Origin: Acanthaster planci
Taxonomy: Eukaryota > Echinodermata > Asteroidea > Valvatida > Acanthasteridae
Length of the DNA: 64,000 nt
Assembly: GCF_001949145.1 (NCBI RefSeq)
Contig: NW_019091403.1
Span: 715,391-779,390 of the forward strand
Reading direction: 5' to 3'
Below, piece by piece: positions 1 to 13,344 of the stretch (within the stretch, counting starts at the first letter, position 1; each line of letters opens with the position of its first letter). A program made the translations under genes and the position numbers. Under the pieces are notes generated by a model, which saw only the letters and a program-made list of their open reading frames with translations, did not search any database and was not told the DNA's origin.

Positions 1-1030
1 CTAAAAATTGCTCAAAAATTACATCATTGTTGCACAATCGAGGGGAATATGCACAGTCTGACATTGTCACTAGATTGCTAATGCTAGATTGTGGTTTGGT
101 CCCCAACCTGATCATGAATATTGTACTGTCTGTAGCCTAGGCATCCTTGGCTTAGTTCTACAATTCCAATTTTACTTTAACTGCTTATGCAGGTTTAAAG
201 CAATTTTCATAGATATAAAGACAACATAAACGTGCAACGATAACATGTCATTTTAATACGGTGCCACATTGTTTAACCCTAACTCCCTAGGGTGTATGTA
301 AAATCATCTTGAAAATCGGAGGATTTGGGACTGTTAGGATTAAACTGATTTTCCAATATAAAACGTTCACAATAACAGCACCGCTCCGGTTATGATGCCA
401 CAGTACGTTACGCATGCCGTGCCATACGGACACGCAGGACTTGCAACTTCGACACCGGAAAAATACCGCCTAAAAACCTTTTAAAAATTAATTACAAAAT
501 TCAAATAGCAAATCACATGCCTAGATTATAAGTTCGCGTATTCTATTTAGATTTTTGATCAGCAAACGCATAACTTACGAGATTAGATAAATCTTGCTTC
601 GCCAGATGTGGATTCAGCATGGGTTCGGTCGCCATCTTTTCTGATGAAATCCTTAGGCTCGTCCGCTTATTTGTATTTTAACAGCCGCAAAACTTTTCAA
701 AATAAATGTTAAACAAAAAGCCCAGGAAGGAATCCGAAAAGGACTTACCCGCTTAATTATTTTTAGGTGTATATACCAATATTGTACTTATGTATTCTAT
801 TATAATAATCCAAACAGGAATGCACAATAACTGATATCAAATTATGCGCCGATGTGTGGGCGGACCGAGAGTGACAAGATGGGGGAGGTGCATGTTAACA
901 AATGCAATTAAAATGGGTATCGTCTTCAACTTTTTCTCGATGGGCTGCTGTAAACTCTAACCGAATTAACAATCCATTATTATTTACAAACAACTGGTAA
1001 GCCTATGGGTCTACATTTACAGTGACGCTA
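1..1030. other. Intergenic, no gene recognised
   Basis: AT-rich sequence with no reading frame that resembles a known family and no convincing exon. It ends at the left terminal repeat of a mobile element at 1031. Confidence 0.5.
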
Positions 1031-1698
1031 TAGAGTACCGAAGTGACACGTGACGTGCGTGCAAAAAATTGTGTGTGTAAAAATTTTATACACACACAAT
1101 TCAATTATTATAGGTACTACACCAAATACGTGCAAAATCGGACCAAAATAGCGCCACCTGTTGACTCTCGTGAAGAGGTTAGCCTCCATTTTGTTCATTG
1201 GCAATTCAAGATTATGGCCAGGAGACCACTTTTCGTTTCACTTTTATGGGGGTTAGCCATTTAATTTTTTTTATTCGCCTTCCACCGAAGATACCCCCAA
1301 ACTAGCAGTAAAAGTAAAAGCGCTCATTTCTGAATGTAGCCGCCTGCCTCTATCCAAACAAGGTCCGCAATTTGGGATATTTTGTGAAAGAAACACCCCG
1401 AACTAGAAACTATCAGTCCCAAATTCGAGATTTATAGAAATGTTTCTAATTTCTATGATCCCTCCTGACTACGGCCTGTCTTATAGTAAAAATCACATGG
1501 AATCACAAAATATTAATGAGCTCGCGCGCAGAAATGCGATTTGGTAGAATGCACCCATTGATTTCCATTATATAATGGAGATCAATGAATGCACCCTAGA
1601 ATGAGAATCTGCGCACGAACCAAGACGTACACGCGCGCGTACTCCATTTGTTGGCACTACCGTTCCGGTTCACAGTGACGCCACACTTCGGTACTCTA
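1031..1698. mobile_element. MITE-like element with 15-bp terminal inverted repeats
   Basis: A perfect 15-bp inverted repeat, tagagtaccgaagtg at 1031-1045 and its complement at 1684-1698, bounds about 668 bp. The interior (about 1110-1555) recurs in inverted orientation at about 38255-38715, so it is a dispersed repeat and not a gene. Short frames inside both copies translate to similar peptides only because the DNA is homologous. No transposase is visible, so a non-autonomous element is inferred. A clear target-site duplication was not found. Confidence 0.6.
1556..1587. repeat. Palindrome inside the 1031-1698 element
   Basis: Near-perfect inverted repeat of about 15 bp arms around a TA centre. 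The 10-mer gaatgcaccc occurs on both sides (about 1547 and 1586). The related copy near 38265 has the corresponding sequence once and lacks the palindrome, so this looks like a small insertion with a duplicated target. Confidence 0.55.
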
Positions 1699-3454
1699 CC
1701 CAGTTCGTAAGTGACTTCTTTACAAAGGCGGACGCACCACGATTTGCAGGCTTCCATTGTGAATTACTTGGGGGGGGGGCAAACTTGCTACATACCTGCT
1801 AAGGCAAAAGCATCATCGCGTGTAGATCGTCAAAGCCTCAAATTTGTACGCATTATTAAGCCGTGTCCGAAACGGCCTTGCAGAGCTATGGCTACGTCTG
1901 TTGTCAGCGTGTTTCCAACAGGTGAAGACCTGTACCCAGCTCTAGACCTCAGAATCCGAGTTGGATAAAGCCTTTCGTTACGACAGGTCCGAGGTTTGTC
2001 GAAGGACAACGTTCTTGTCTTTATATCAAACATTTAGTTTACAGCATTCATCGCCAATTTAATTCCCTTCGAGCAATGAGCCGCAACATGCAGAGGGACA
2101 CGGGGGGCAACAGAACGGTGGAAGGTGTAGCCGAAACAGGGACAGGCCGGAGCAGCGATGCGAGGGCCTCAGGTCTGATAGGTGCAAGCCTAAGAGGTGA
2201 GTTATGCGCTACCATGTTGAATGTTTGGATGCTGGACCAGGTGTTCTTATCATCAAGTCAGGCAAACACACCAAAGCTCTGAAGCAGATGGTGCCTCATC
2301 GCCATATCAACATTACTGTCAGTTATAAAGCTCTATACAAAAGCGGCTTGTTGACTGATATTTTTTATAAGCAATAATGTCCACGAACTAAATAATAGGT
2401 TAAAGAGGTTTGAAAAGAAGGTATCTTTGGAAATGGTGTTAAGTGTCACTATCTTTGAAGTACCTCTCCCAAAAGAAACCGTGTGAAGTATGGCAAATTA
2501 CATGTACCACGAGAACACTATGGCCTTGGAGAAACAGAGTAAAGCATAGTGTTCACGAACATCGTTTTAAATTTCAAACAACACAAACGAAGGTCACGCC
2601 TTGCTGCGTCCAGACAGGATTATGTTCTCAATTTGCTGAGCCCCAACAGTAAATAATGCTGACAGTTTGACGGGTAGAGGCCTATTATTAAGTAGACTCT
2701 TTAATTTATGACTGTTTCTCAATACATTAAAATACATTTTAAAAACCGAAAGGAGATTTTTTGTGGCTTTTTCATTTTCCTTCTCTCAACAAGCATGAAA
2801 AGCCTCAGCCTCACCCCTCAAGAATGTCATCACAGGTTACCAGAAAAAGTCCAATTAAGTTTGGTCCCCCGACAAACCCCCCAAGATTGTTGTGGACCTG
2901 AATTGGTTATTTATGAAGTGTGCTTTGTGGTTACAGGGAACTGATCTCAGTTAAAAAGAGAAAATAAAACAAAGGGGGTTGTATAATTGACAGTAAGTCA
3001 TAATGTTTTGGATAGTGGTAATTGGCAAACCAATATTGAGTTTGCAAACATTTTTATCTAGTTTCTTTTTTGCACATTCAACTAAACAGCGTTTCATAAA
3101 ACTGCTTCAGTGTTCAAATACCCCCAAATTACACCAAAGTTCATAAAATATTTTTAATTAGACCATTGTAAATGTAATTTTGTTCCAGATGCGGAATGTC
3201 CCCTTAGTACGATGAGGGATTTGGAGGAACATGCAACCCCGTTGTCCAGGTATCCTTCCCTCAGTTGCCTTTTAATACCGAAATTTTGGCAAAATCAAAA
3301 GGCAGCGCCTTTCCGTGATAACAAAGTGCTTCTGTGTGTATGTGTGGGGATGCATCTGCTTCTAAATAAATTGGGAATCTGAGAATGCATTGTCAGTTTA
3401 CGAATCAGCTCAATAACGCGTTTTATCAAAAGGGCACCGGCTGTTAGCAAGAAC
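1699..3454. other. Intergenic, presumably caspase promoter side
   Basis: No coding exon recognised. Short frames here lack family motifs. The stretch lies directly 5' of the first caspase start codon, so any promoter or 5' untranslated exon would be here, but no specific element could be identified. Confidence 0.4.
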
Positions 3455-5389
3455 ATGGATTCCTCGGCGCCAAACCAGGGACTGCCTCTTCAACTCCAGC
3501 ATTTACACAGTGACACGCCGGCGGTAGAAACCGTCGACGGGAGCAACGCTGAGCCGTCCATACCAGCTCTGTCTGCAGCACTGCTTGCCGACGACCGGTA
3601 CGATATGTCTCACTGTCGGCGCGGGAGAGCGGTGCTCATCAACAACGCCAACTTCGAGGAGGATACTGACATGCCCAGGCGCCTGAGCACGCAGAAAGAT
3701 GTAGATGGGTTGAGGACGGCGCTGCAGGACATGGGATTCTCGGTTAAAGTCTTCGAAGACCAGACATGTGCACAAATCAAGCGAGAGGTGCACGCTCGTA
3801 AGTTCGTGGATATTTCTAAGATCCCCAAAGCTTACTAATATGTTTCTATGCTATTTCACTGAAAATTAATATTGATCCGTTTTTATGGATCTATATGGAA
3901 GTCCGTGCATGCATAATTTTGTCAAAACTTATAAGTTGGCTTATATAAGCAGAAACAAAAATATAAGCTGTCTTTTCTCATATGCAGTTAGCAAGGAGGA
4001 TCACAGCGACGCCGACTGCCTTCTCATCGCTATCATGTCACACGGTGATGATGGTGAGATATACGGCACGGATGGACCCATGCCAACCCGAGAAATCACT
4101 ACACCGTTCCGTGGAGACGCCTGCCGGAGTTTGATCGGCAAACCGAAGCTTTTCATTTTCCAGGTGGGAAAATCCGACGGAAATTCCACGGACACGCCTA
4201 AGCATTCCTCAAAACAACTAATAAGAAATCGTGGACCGCGCTAAGATATCCATTATCTTTAATTTAAAATCGTGTTTATATCTTTATGGTTTTCGGATGT
4301 GGATTTAAACCCATCCAATCGTGCAAGGATTACTTACTGTAAAAACGTTTGTTTTTTATGTTCAGCATAACGTTTCAATGACCTACTACAGATCTTCAAT
4401 GAATTTACATTGACGTGAAATTTTATTGTGCATAGACAACGAATATATCTGTGGTGAGATGTGGAGGGTCATAAAATATTTTGAAGTAAAGCAGGTATTC
4501 GTGTTAACCATCAACACGGACTCAATTGTCCAGGATTTACATTTGAATCAATTCCCAGCTATAAGGTTTTTATGGCATTGGTGCTGCCATTCGCTCTTTG
4601 CACGCTGCCTCAATAGGCAGCTTTACACAGTAAACATAGCCGGTTCACTGATCCCCGTGTATATGTTGCTTACGTAAATTTGCGCGTGCTGCGTTAGTTC
4701 TTATATTGCGCGATTGGGTAAAGCGATTCTAATGTGACAAGCTGCCAGTTCGAGACTCTGCGTGCCTATGGCGACAGCGTGCAAATAGCGAATAGGAATA
4801 TGCTAATTGTACATTGTAGATCGTTTCTGCGCACTGTTCCGTTCTAGGCATGTCGAGGAGTGATGGTGGATCAGGGCGTAGCTATGGATCGCCACGACGT
4901 GGATGAACCGGACGCACTGATTGGCTACGAGAGTGCCAGAACTATTCCAACAGAGGCCGACTTTCTCCTGGCATATTCCTCTCCTAAAGGTACAACTTCA
5001 TCTTCTTAAAGACTGTTCGCACTTCAAAACATACCAAAAGCGCGTAGACTATTTTATAACTAAAATATTAATCAGAGCTTTAAAGAGTACCAACAATCTA
5101 CATTTTTCTTCAATTTCGTTGTACTCTTTTTTCAGGCTATGCGTCTTGGCGCAACGCCACAAGCGGTGCCTGGTTCATCCAATCCCTCGTCCAGGCAATG
5201 GAGGCCTACGGCCATAGCTGGGAGCTGACCAGACTCCTGACCCTCGTCAACCGCATGGTGGCGCTACAGTACGAGTCCCTATCGGAGAACGTGTTCATGA
5301 CGAGAAAGAAGCAGATGCCGTGCTTCGTGTCAACGCTGACCAAAGAACTGTTCTTCAGACCAAAGAGCGCAAAAGAGATGTCGAACTAA
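3455..5389 (+). CDS. Effector-type caspase, copy 1
   Basis: Cysteine protease of family C14 that cleaves after Asp during apoptosis. Four exons: 3455-3797, 3988-4163, 4848-4989, 5136-5389, all with GT-AG introns and matching phases (1, 0, 1), giving 304 residues. Residues 1-40 are a short prodomain without CARD or DED. The p20 part contains RRGRAVLINNANF. Catalytic His133 is in IMSHGDDGEIYG and catalytic Cys175 in QACRG; the Q-A junction falls exactly on intron 2. HDVDEPDA is a likely interdomain cleavage site. The p10 part begins with [26 protein letters not shown], broken here by intron 3 after SSPK, and ends in [15 protein letters not shown]. Length and prodomain resemble caspase-3/7. A tandem paralogue lies 2 kb downstream. 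The start ATG at 3455 has an AG just upstream, so a 5' untranslated exon is possible. Confidence 0.88.
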
Positions 5390-5391
5390 TT

Positions 5392-5397
5392 AATAAA
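5392..5397 (+). terminator. Possible polyadenylation signal of caspase copy 1
   Basis: AATAAA three bases after the stop codon. It is unusually close to the end of the coding sequence, so a later signal may be used. Confidence 0.3.
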
Positions 5398-7112
5398 GAA
5401 TTCCAGTACCAATAACTACCATTTTACAAGTTTCAGAACGAACCCCGGACAAGATGTAGCCATGAATCTCACATCACACGGCAAATGGGTTGATAGCTAG
5501 TACATGAAATGTATTCGAGGGAAATTATTCTGCATATAATATTGTACGGGTACGCCTTGTTTATGACTAAAGTTAACGAGCTACAGTAATCATCTACTGG
5601 ACGTCATGCCATCATGCAAGTACGGGAGACGTATCGACCTGTCAAAACTTTGCAAATTACATTTTATAAAAACTTATCATCACTCTTGAAAAGCCGGAGT
5701 TCATTACCATTGGTGACTCGGACGAAGCAATATTTCCGTCACCCACATCATTTCTAATGGCCCGATATATGGAAATTGGGGTACCAAGGACATATAATAT
5801 ACAAGTTTACGACTAGATGTACGAAACTATTTATGGCCATCCTGTGTTTTATGCGTTAGCAACGAGGATTAACATAGGTATACAGAAAGAAAATTATCAT
5901 GAGACAAATTCTGTCTGCACGATTTAATACGCCTATGGTACCTGCATGCTGAATAACAAATGGTTACAAAACTCCTGCGCTTAAACAAAAACGCCGTGAC
6001 GGAACAGCCCGTCATGTACGGCGTAGGAATGATGTATGCAAACCTATACCAATCAAAATTGACTACATTACTGTTTTCTGCAGCATAATCATGACCTTGC
6101 TAGAATGAGCAAACATAGGTTCCACCACCCTGCTTTGGCGGGTATACCAGCAGAACTTCCAAGCTTGCTTACGGATTTGTTTTCGGTGTGACTGCGAGGG
6201 AATGCAGTTGTTATGTTTAAGCATCTCCGAGAATGACCTACCTTGTGAAGGAATCGTAACTCGATAACTGTCGTTTCTTTGCCGAGCCGAAACGTTTGGT
6301 CGACAATCCGATGCGATGAGCCACGATTCTCAAGTCGATGGGATCATTCGGGGGGAAGACAAAGCTGAAGTCGACAACCCAGATGCGACAGGTGGGTCCC
6401 ACACTCAGTGTGGTCAATAAGGCCTCTTCTGTAACGAACCAATTTTGAAGGATCGGGTAGGTAAAATAACCATCACGGGCAATGAGAATTGGATACCTTG
6501 CGCATTCGAGACCCTAGGCCTAAGTTTTGAGATTTTTCTTGTTAAACTACTGACGGGACAGATATTGTGAAACAACAGCAACAATAGTGAAGGCTCACTG
6601 GGCTGACGGGCTGTGAGAAAGATTTCAAACTAATGCGAAATGTAACACAATAATATTTATTAAGCGTAGGGAAATAATGCACAAACGTAAACAACATGGG
6701 ATCAATACCTATACATCAAAATGTCGGGCATATGACGCTTTTATACAAATAAATTATTGAACGGAACCGAAATGGAAGTTTGTTTATTGTATCATCATAT
6801 GACTGTGTTAGAGTACAATATTAACCAGTCTATAAGTAAACCAATTGAATGACTTCATACCAATCAACATTAGCTATCCGATGAAGTACAGGCTTATGGT
6901 TCATGACCTTTGGGACAGCAAGATACAACCTGATGACATGGGTACGACGGGTCCTTATAATCGCCAAGTTGGGAAAATACAACAAGGTCTACAATAATAA
7001 TATATCCACAATTCTTCCAATTGTGGTTCGGCCTGTTTTCTCAGAAGTGTCCCCGCGTCGGTGTGATAACGGTCACGACGACGACGGTGATAGAAAACCC
7101 GGTAACGACACC
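5398..7112. other. Intergenic between the two caspases
   Basis: No gene recognised in about 1.7 kb. A plausible acceptor (gttttctcag) at 7044 would allow the first exon of caspase copy 2 to start at 7045 instead of at the ATG at 7113. Confidence 0.4.
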
Positions 7113-9904
7113 ATGACGTCAGCAGATACATTTGAAGGATACGCTAAGACGTTTGCAAGGTAAATCCTACATGTGCTTCACAAAGAAAATGACAAGGGAA
7201 GACGACACCCGCCCCGAGCGGGACCAAGAGAGGGCACTATTTTCCAAGCAAAAGAGGTTCCTTTGGTGGGAGTTGCACTTCGCTGGTTAACAAATGACTA
7301 TTAAATGCACGCCTTACGATCGCGTGGCGACCAACAAAATGAACACGCCCATTCAGCATGGCTCTTTTGAACCGATGACGGCGTGCTTCTGCTCGGGGGG
7401 ACTGAACTCAACAGTCAGTGTTCTACACGTGGCTTGGATATGATTATTGGTTGAAGATACTGTACACGAAACAGAGGCTTGATTATAAACAATTAGGACT
7501 TGTTTTTGCTGTTTTGGTGTCGATAATTCTTTCGATATATTTAGGGGTTAATTTCTATTACAAATTAGCTGCCTTCCACGAATGTAATATCCGTTCCAGA
7601 AAACTAAGCATCCGAAGGAAAGGCTCAGCCTCGAAACACAAGATTCCACCGCCGGAGCACCTCATCGGAGACAAAGACGAAGACGCCGAACGAAAGGATC
7701 AGGACCCGCGCCGTCCCGCCTTGTCTACCGCACTGCTCGCCGACTATCGCTACGACATGTCCCACCGACGCCGCGGGACAGCCGTGCTCATCAACAACGC
7801 CGACTTCGCGGCCGGCACCGACATGCCCAGGCGCCTGAGCACAGGGGCCGACGTGGATGGGCTGGGGAGGGCGCTAGAGGACTTAGGATTCCAGGTCAAG
7901 CTCATTCAGGATGTCACGTGTGGCCAGATGAGACGATTGATACACTTGCGTGAGTCTTTGATATTTCAGTCAAATTTCCTCCGGTTGAAACAAAAAAGTC
8001 AGAATTTTGCTGTAAGACAACAGTCGCCGATGGAATGTCAATAATGGCTCCTGCAGTCAATGAACGTGCACTTGGTTCAGTTCAACAGGTCTTGTATGGG
8101 TTATGTTTGGCAATTATACAATAATTTACTTATAACAAGGCCTCCAGCTTGAATTGCAGATAAATTTACAATATTCAACAAACACCAAGAATTATTTTCA
8201 AACAACAATCATTATCCCCTGACCATGGAGGAAGGACACCATACCCTCACATAAGTACGTGTGTATCCCCTGGCAAGTGGAAGGAAAATTAAAACAACTG
8301 TTGCAAAGTGTCTTCCTTGTGGACACCAACGCATCCACTTCAAACCTATCATTTAGGTGACTAGACCTATATATTCTTGTCAAAAAAGGGCAGAAAGGTT
8401 GAAACTCGAGCAGTACACTCTTAAAACAACCTGGTCAAAATCTTGACTGATTTTCCCAGTTGTTCAAAACTGACTGCGTATTCAGTCAAACACACGTTGG
8501 TAAATCATGCTTTCTGACAAGTGTCCTATTCGATGCCTTTCGAAATATCAGTGAGCTGACTGAAAAAATCTGGCCAGGTTGACTAATTTCCTGTTGAACC
8601 CGGCTGACCCTGAAGAGCTAGTCATACTGAATTCTAGTCAAATTTGATTGACCCTTCTTAGAGTGTAAAGGGTGTTCGAACAGTGTAAGCCATTTTCTCT
8701 GTCTCGAGACGCATGTTTTTTCCTTTCTCAGTTAGCAAGGAGGATCACAGCGACGCCGACTGCCTTCTCATCGCCATCATGTCACACGGGGAGGAAGGTG
8801 AGATATACGGCACGGACGGACCCATGCCAACCCGAGAAATCACTACACCATTCCGTGGAGACGCCTGCCGGAGTTTGATCGGCAAACCCAAGCTATTCAT
8901 TTTCCAGGTGGGCCAATCCGGATGATAATTTGTCTTGCACAACTTTAGTTAGCAGAGTAATAAGGCCATTATTAGAAGCCTGTTCAGAAATAAGATTTTG
9001 ACAGCAATTATCGAACGACTCGAGCCTTTGTCGTCATGTCGATAGGCGTGCCGTGGAGAAATAGTGGACCAAGGCGTTGCTATAGACAGCCATGACGTCG
9101 ACGAACCGGACGCCATGATTGGCTACCAGGCGGCCAGAACTGTCCCGGTCGAAGCAGACTTTTTGATGGCATATTCCTCCCCAGAGGGTAAGTTTTGAAA
9201 ATCTCTTTCGATGTTTACCGACACGGTTAATGTTGCGGACCGATTTCATACGAGTGTGATAGACAAAACTGAGTCGAATGGATGACGAAATGTCTGGTGC
9301 ATTTGAAATGAGACTTTGTCGGGAACGATTTGCGAGCATTAGATAATGCTTGCCTACGTGATCCCGTTCAATCAGAGAAACTCACTGTAACTGCAGCATT
9401 TTGAATCTTTGAGCAGAATCCTACGCTTTCTAATAAGTGTTACTCATCGCCGAAAGACGGAAGTTTATAGCCTTTTGTGCGGGATAGTACCGTCTTGTAC
9501 CAAGGCTACAGAAGTCCCATGCAAGATGAGTTTCTGTACAACTAAGGGCCTTTTTGAGTAGGTGGGGATCATGTGTCTCTCTAAAAAGCCAAGACATAAA
9601 ATCTTTTGATCTGTCCTTGATTACACATCGTCTTTCAGGCTATGCGTCTTGGCGCAACGCCACAAGCGGTGCCTGGTTCATCCAATCCCTCGTCCAGGCA
9701 ATGGAGGCCTACGGCCATAGCTGGGAGCTGACCAGACTCCTGACCCTCGTCAACCGCATGGTGGCGCTACAGTACGAGTCCCTATCGGAGAACACGTTCA
9801 TGACGAGAAAGAAGCAGATGCCGTGCTTCGTGTCGACGCTGACCAAGGAGCTGCACTTCAGACCAAAGGGCGCCCCCGTGGGACTAGCGACCAAGTCACC
9901 GTGA
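7113..9904 (+). CDS. Effector-type caspase, copy 2
   Basis: Tandem paralogue of the caspase at 3455. Core exons are 7600-7949, 8732-8907, 9046-9187 and 9639-9904. Exon lengths 176 and 142 and all phases equal those of copy 1. Catalytic His lies in [12 protein letters not shown] and Cys in [11 protein letters not shown]; both are intact, and p10 carries [14 protein letters not shown] and ends in GLATKSP. The N-terminus is less certain. The preferred model starts at ATG 7113 ([16 protein letters not shown]), splices at the donor after 7159 (phase 2) and joins a phase-2 acceptor at 7600, giving 326 residues with a basic then acidic prodomain. A rival reading keeps the frame open upstream of 7600 to 7418, which would add a hydrophobic segment, but that frame has no ATG. 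Exons 2 and 4 are nearly identical to copy 1; exon 3 is not. Confidence 0.82.
7220..7400 (+). repeat. Dispersed repeat family R1, copy i
   Basis: Starts ggaccaagagagggcactat and runs through tcctttggtgggagttgcac to a cttctgctc block. Related copies occur at about 35946-36090, 52765-52937 (minus) and 60873-61050. This copy sits inside intron 1 of the caspase copy 2 model. Confidence 0.6.
8411..8670. mobile_element. MITE-like element in caspase copy 2 intron
   Basis: Imperfect terminal inverted repeats (tacactcttaaaacaa near 8414 and ttcttagagtgta near 8654) bound about 255 bp rich in alternating tcaaa and gactga motifs. It lies in the intron before exon 2. No coding capacity. Confidence 0.4.
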
Positions 9905-12900
9905 GCAACGGAAAGGCCAACGCTAGTTTGCAGTCAAGTAGCCTGAGTACCCTTGGGTGATACCTTTTTGCAGAATTCGGTGAAGGAAATACAGGCGTTG
10001 CAAGCATCGTGGGTTGCTTGCTGGCGTGTGCTTGCATGTAGATTTGATAAAAGGATCTTACATGCGCCTTAGTTTGCCCTCATGAAACGACATCGTTGAT
10101 CACGACCTTAGGCCTACTGTTATGGATCCCATAAATTTAACGCAAGACCCAGTAAAGAAACATCACAACAAAGCCATTTTTATCTCACAGTACTTGAGCA
10201 ATCTGATCAACAAATGCAAGTCGTCCACAACATCAAGAGATTTACGACAGACTGTTGACGATCAATACCACACAACTGTGCAACAACCTGCTTGGTACCA
10301 ACCGCACCGAGTACAGTAAGGCGGTGCCTTTTATATTATTGTGTGTGCGATGATTTAGACTACAGACCCTAATGATCATAAATTAAAGGACGGATTTGAC
10401 TGCATAAAAAGAGGAAGTAGACTTCTCAAAATGTACAGCTCTTGAGCTACGCCTCGTGAATACAGACCTGCTTAATTCGCACCATTTTCCAACATGGGTT
10501 TAAAGCTGTGGATTAAATATAATCTTGTAAATCCCCATCGCTTAGCCATCAGGTAAACTGAAGGAAGCCGTAAGATAACATTCTCTCGAACAAAATGTGG
10601 TAGCGTTCCCACAGAGGAAAGCGCGCACAGTACTATATTCTCGGGGAAAGTCATGCCGCTTCTGCTCGTTCTTGTCACGTTTTCACTCCCCACCTTTATG
10701 GTCCCGACGTGTTCGAGCTCCTTTAGACAAGTTCAAAAACCCTTCCAGCAGTTTCTGACCAATACCGGCATTGAATAGCCTGATAAGCGCCAAGTGTTAG
10801 CTCACGACTCTGTTTATTGATACGTGGCTTTGCATATTTGCCTTCAGATAATTTAAATGCCCTAATAAAAAGAACAAAGTTCACAACCAAAACAACATCC
10901 GCCCAAACTGTTGACAGGAGCGTATCAATCCACCTACTTGGGGATCGACTGAAATGATTCCAAACCTCCGGGATTATATTTAATAATATATTAATAATAA
11001 TAATTAACAACAGTGTCATTGAGGCCACACTTTCTTACTATTCTACAACACATAGCCTCGACTTGCTGAGAGTCCATTATTTCATCTAGGATTGATCGAC
11101 AAACTGCAGTAACATGTTGTCTCTCAAAAATATTTTTCTTAGAATATCGACATCACGTACCTCCGTTACCATGCAAGGGGGTTTATCCAGAAGACCTCAG
11201 CATGAAGCCTCATGGGTATACTTTGCTTCGGCTGTGAGGTTGTGGGTTTCAATCAAACTTGGAATTCAAATAATTCTATTTGTTTATAGAGTCAATATGT
11301 TAGCAACATTTTCGTAGGGGATCACTTTTTAATGTCACATTAATATCCATATGATATTTTATTCCAAATGTAACCAACCTTTTATCATCTGGGTGTAAAA
11401 AGGTATCACATGTACCACTTCATCTGTGTAACAAATTATTTGGTCAGTACAATGTAGAAGCAATCTAACGTCATGTTCAAATACTTGACTAGTAACACAC
11501 AACGAATTAGCATAGCTTTCATCGCTGCAACTTATACCTAACTTAATTGCTTGTCTAACAACTCTGTGAAATATGATACATATAATATCTGTGATCACTA
11601 TTTTATTTGAAAGTATGCACCTAATATTTCAATTCATTTCGGTATTACAGACATCACATAGTGGCATCGGACTATACAGATGTACTTTCTGTAAGATAAG
11701 ACGAGATGAGTAAAATGATTGCGGTTGCGAGTTGTGATGTACATGTGCACTGTACATGTACCTACAGCAAGTCTGCGGGCGAAACCACGATGTACATGTA
11801 CAGTACCCTTAGCTGTTGCAGGTCACGTTTGTTCGGCTGAACTGTGACATCTGATTTATAATACAATCACGTCTACCAAGGGTGTACCCTTGAATCAGAA
11901 CAGCTGGAAACCATGTACAGCGTCAAAGCTCTGTGAAATCTTATCTAGGCTGACCTTGGATGAAAATTGGGTTCCATAAGTGTACAAATCGAGTTATGCT
12001 AGCCTGTAGCGCTTTCCCTGCATATGTCGATGTTGCAGGCTGACGGTTCGCGACAGGTCAATTAACTCGAGTTCTGATATTCTGACGGTTGTCCATTTTC
12101 GAATGGAAACCGTCATAGTACAAATGAGTCGCTATGGGACATTACTACCGGCATGGTCGCGTACCTCTCTCTGAACAATCGCCTTGTCTCCCTATGCTAC
12201 AGTCAAAACACCGTTACACATCAAGACAGGCGCATTATACTCAAAAGTTTACAGACCTGGACATTACGTTATCCTCCAATCTCTCCATACCGAATCTTTA
12301 ATTGCAATTAAACTTAACACAATTTAACAACACCTGTGCTTCCAAGATCATATCTGAAAGTCCACTGATGATACTGCATATTAAGCCCACAAGGAGAAAG
12401 AATTGAATCAACAACTTTTTCAGACTGTAGACTATTATAAGAAACTACAATTGCACCAAAACCAAACTCTTCTGACCCAATTGTGGGATTAACTTCGACT
12501 GAGGTGATGCATTGGTACCCTGAGTCAAACTTCAGCGCAAAGCCCTTATAATTGTCTCCTAATGACTACAGTGTGTGCTTCGAACCCGGCCAGTTCGACT
12601 TAAAAATCTCGTATAAGCTGAATATGGAGTCGACATGCGGGGCTTCCAGTTCGACAACCTTGAAGATCCCGCTGCTACCGCACACCTGCCATCTGCCCTT
12701 GACGAGCAGTTCACATTTTTGAGCATAATAGAAGTTACATGTATCTTATACAGCAACTTCATATTAGAGCAATTATAACTAGCACGAGGCCAAATTGCCA
12801 CATCTTACACTTTAAGTTGTCAGTACAGGCACACTGCATGTTGATATCCTACTACAGTTGAAGACCTTTTTGACTTTTGTGGGGAAGTCAGAAATTACCA

Positions 12901-13344
12901 CGTGCGCGCAGATACCGTCACGAGCTGTGAATCCAATTACCAATTACAAACCAACGGAAGAACTTTTGATGTTCATTCATCGTGATGACACTGAGAGCCT
13001 GACGTACTGGAACCGTTGAAAGTTCACCTTGACATTCTCTGCACTGGGATATATTCTGTCGCACTATGGAATTATATTATGTATCATAGCAAATCACATA
13101 AAGGCACGGTGAGAGCCACTTCGAAAGTTTGCAATAATTGGAGCGAAATGAAGGTTAACAAATCATATTTAAATGCATTTCAAGTTTGACAGTGTTTAAG
13201 TCTGTTTTGTTTGTCTTATGGAGTCTAGTTTTGATACCATATCTGCTTTTACCATTAAGCCCAAACGCTGTTACACTGATGGCACCCCCCCCCAAGCTGA
13301 CTCGGACGTGAACTGGCATTTGCCACTCGCGGTTCGGCATCTGC
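9905..13344. other. Intergenic, no gene recognised
   Basis: About 3.4 kb 3' of the second caspase. Short frames on both strands have no recognisable motif. Near 11740-11800 there are several copies of the palindromic word tgtacatgtac, common in this window. No RNA gene was seen. Confidence 0.4.

Noticed and set aside
4700-4780. tRNA-like segment with gttcgagactc
   Set aside because: No acceptor stem or cloverleaf can be drawn; it lies in a caspase intron.
7418-7599. Frame start at 7418 as the caspase start codon
   Set aside because: The codon is GTG and no ATG precedes the caspase core in this frame; kept only as an alternative exon hypothesis.
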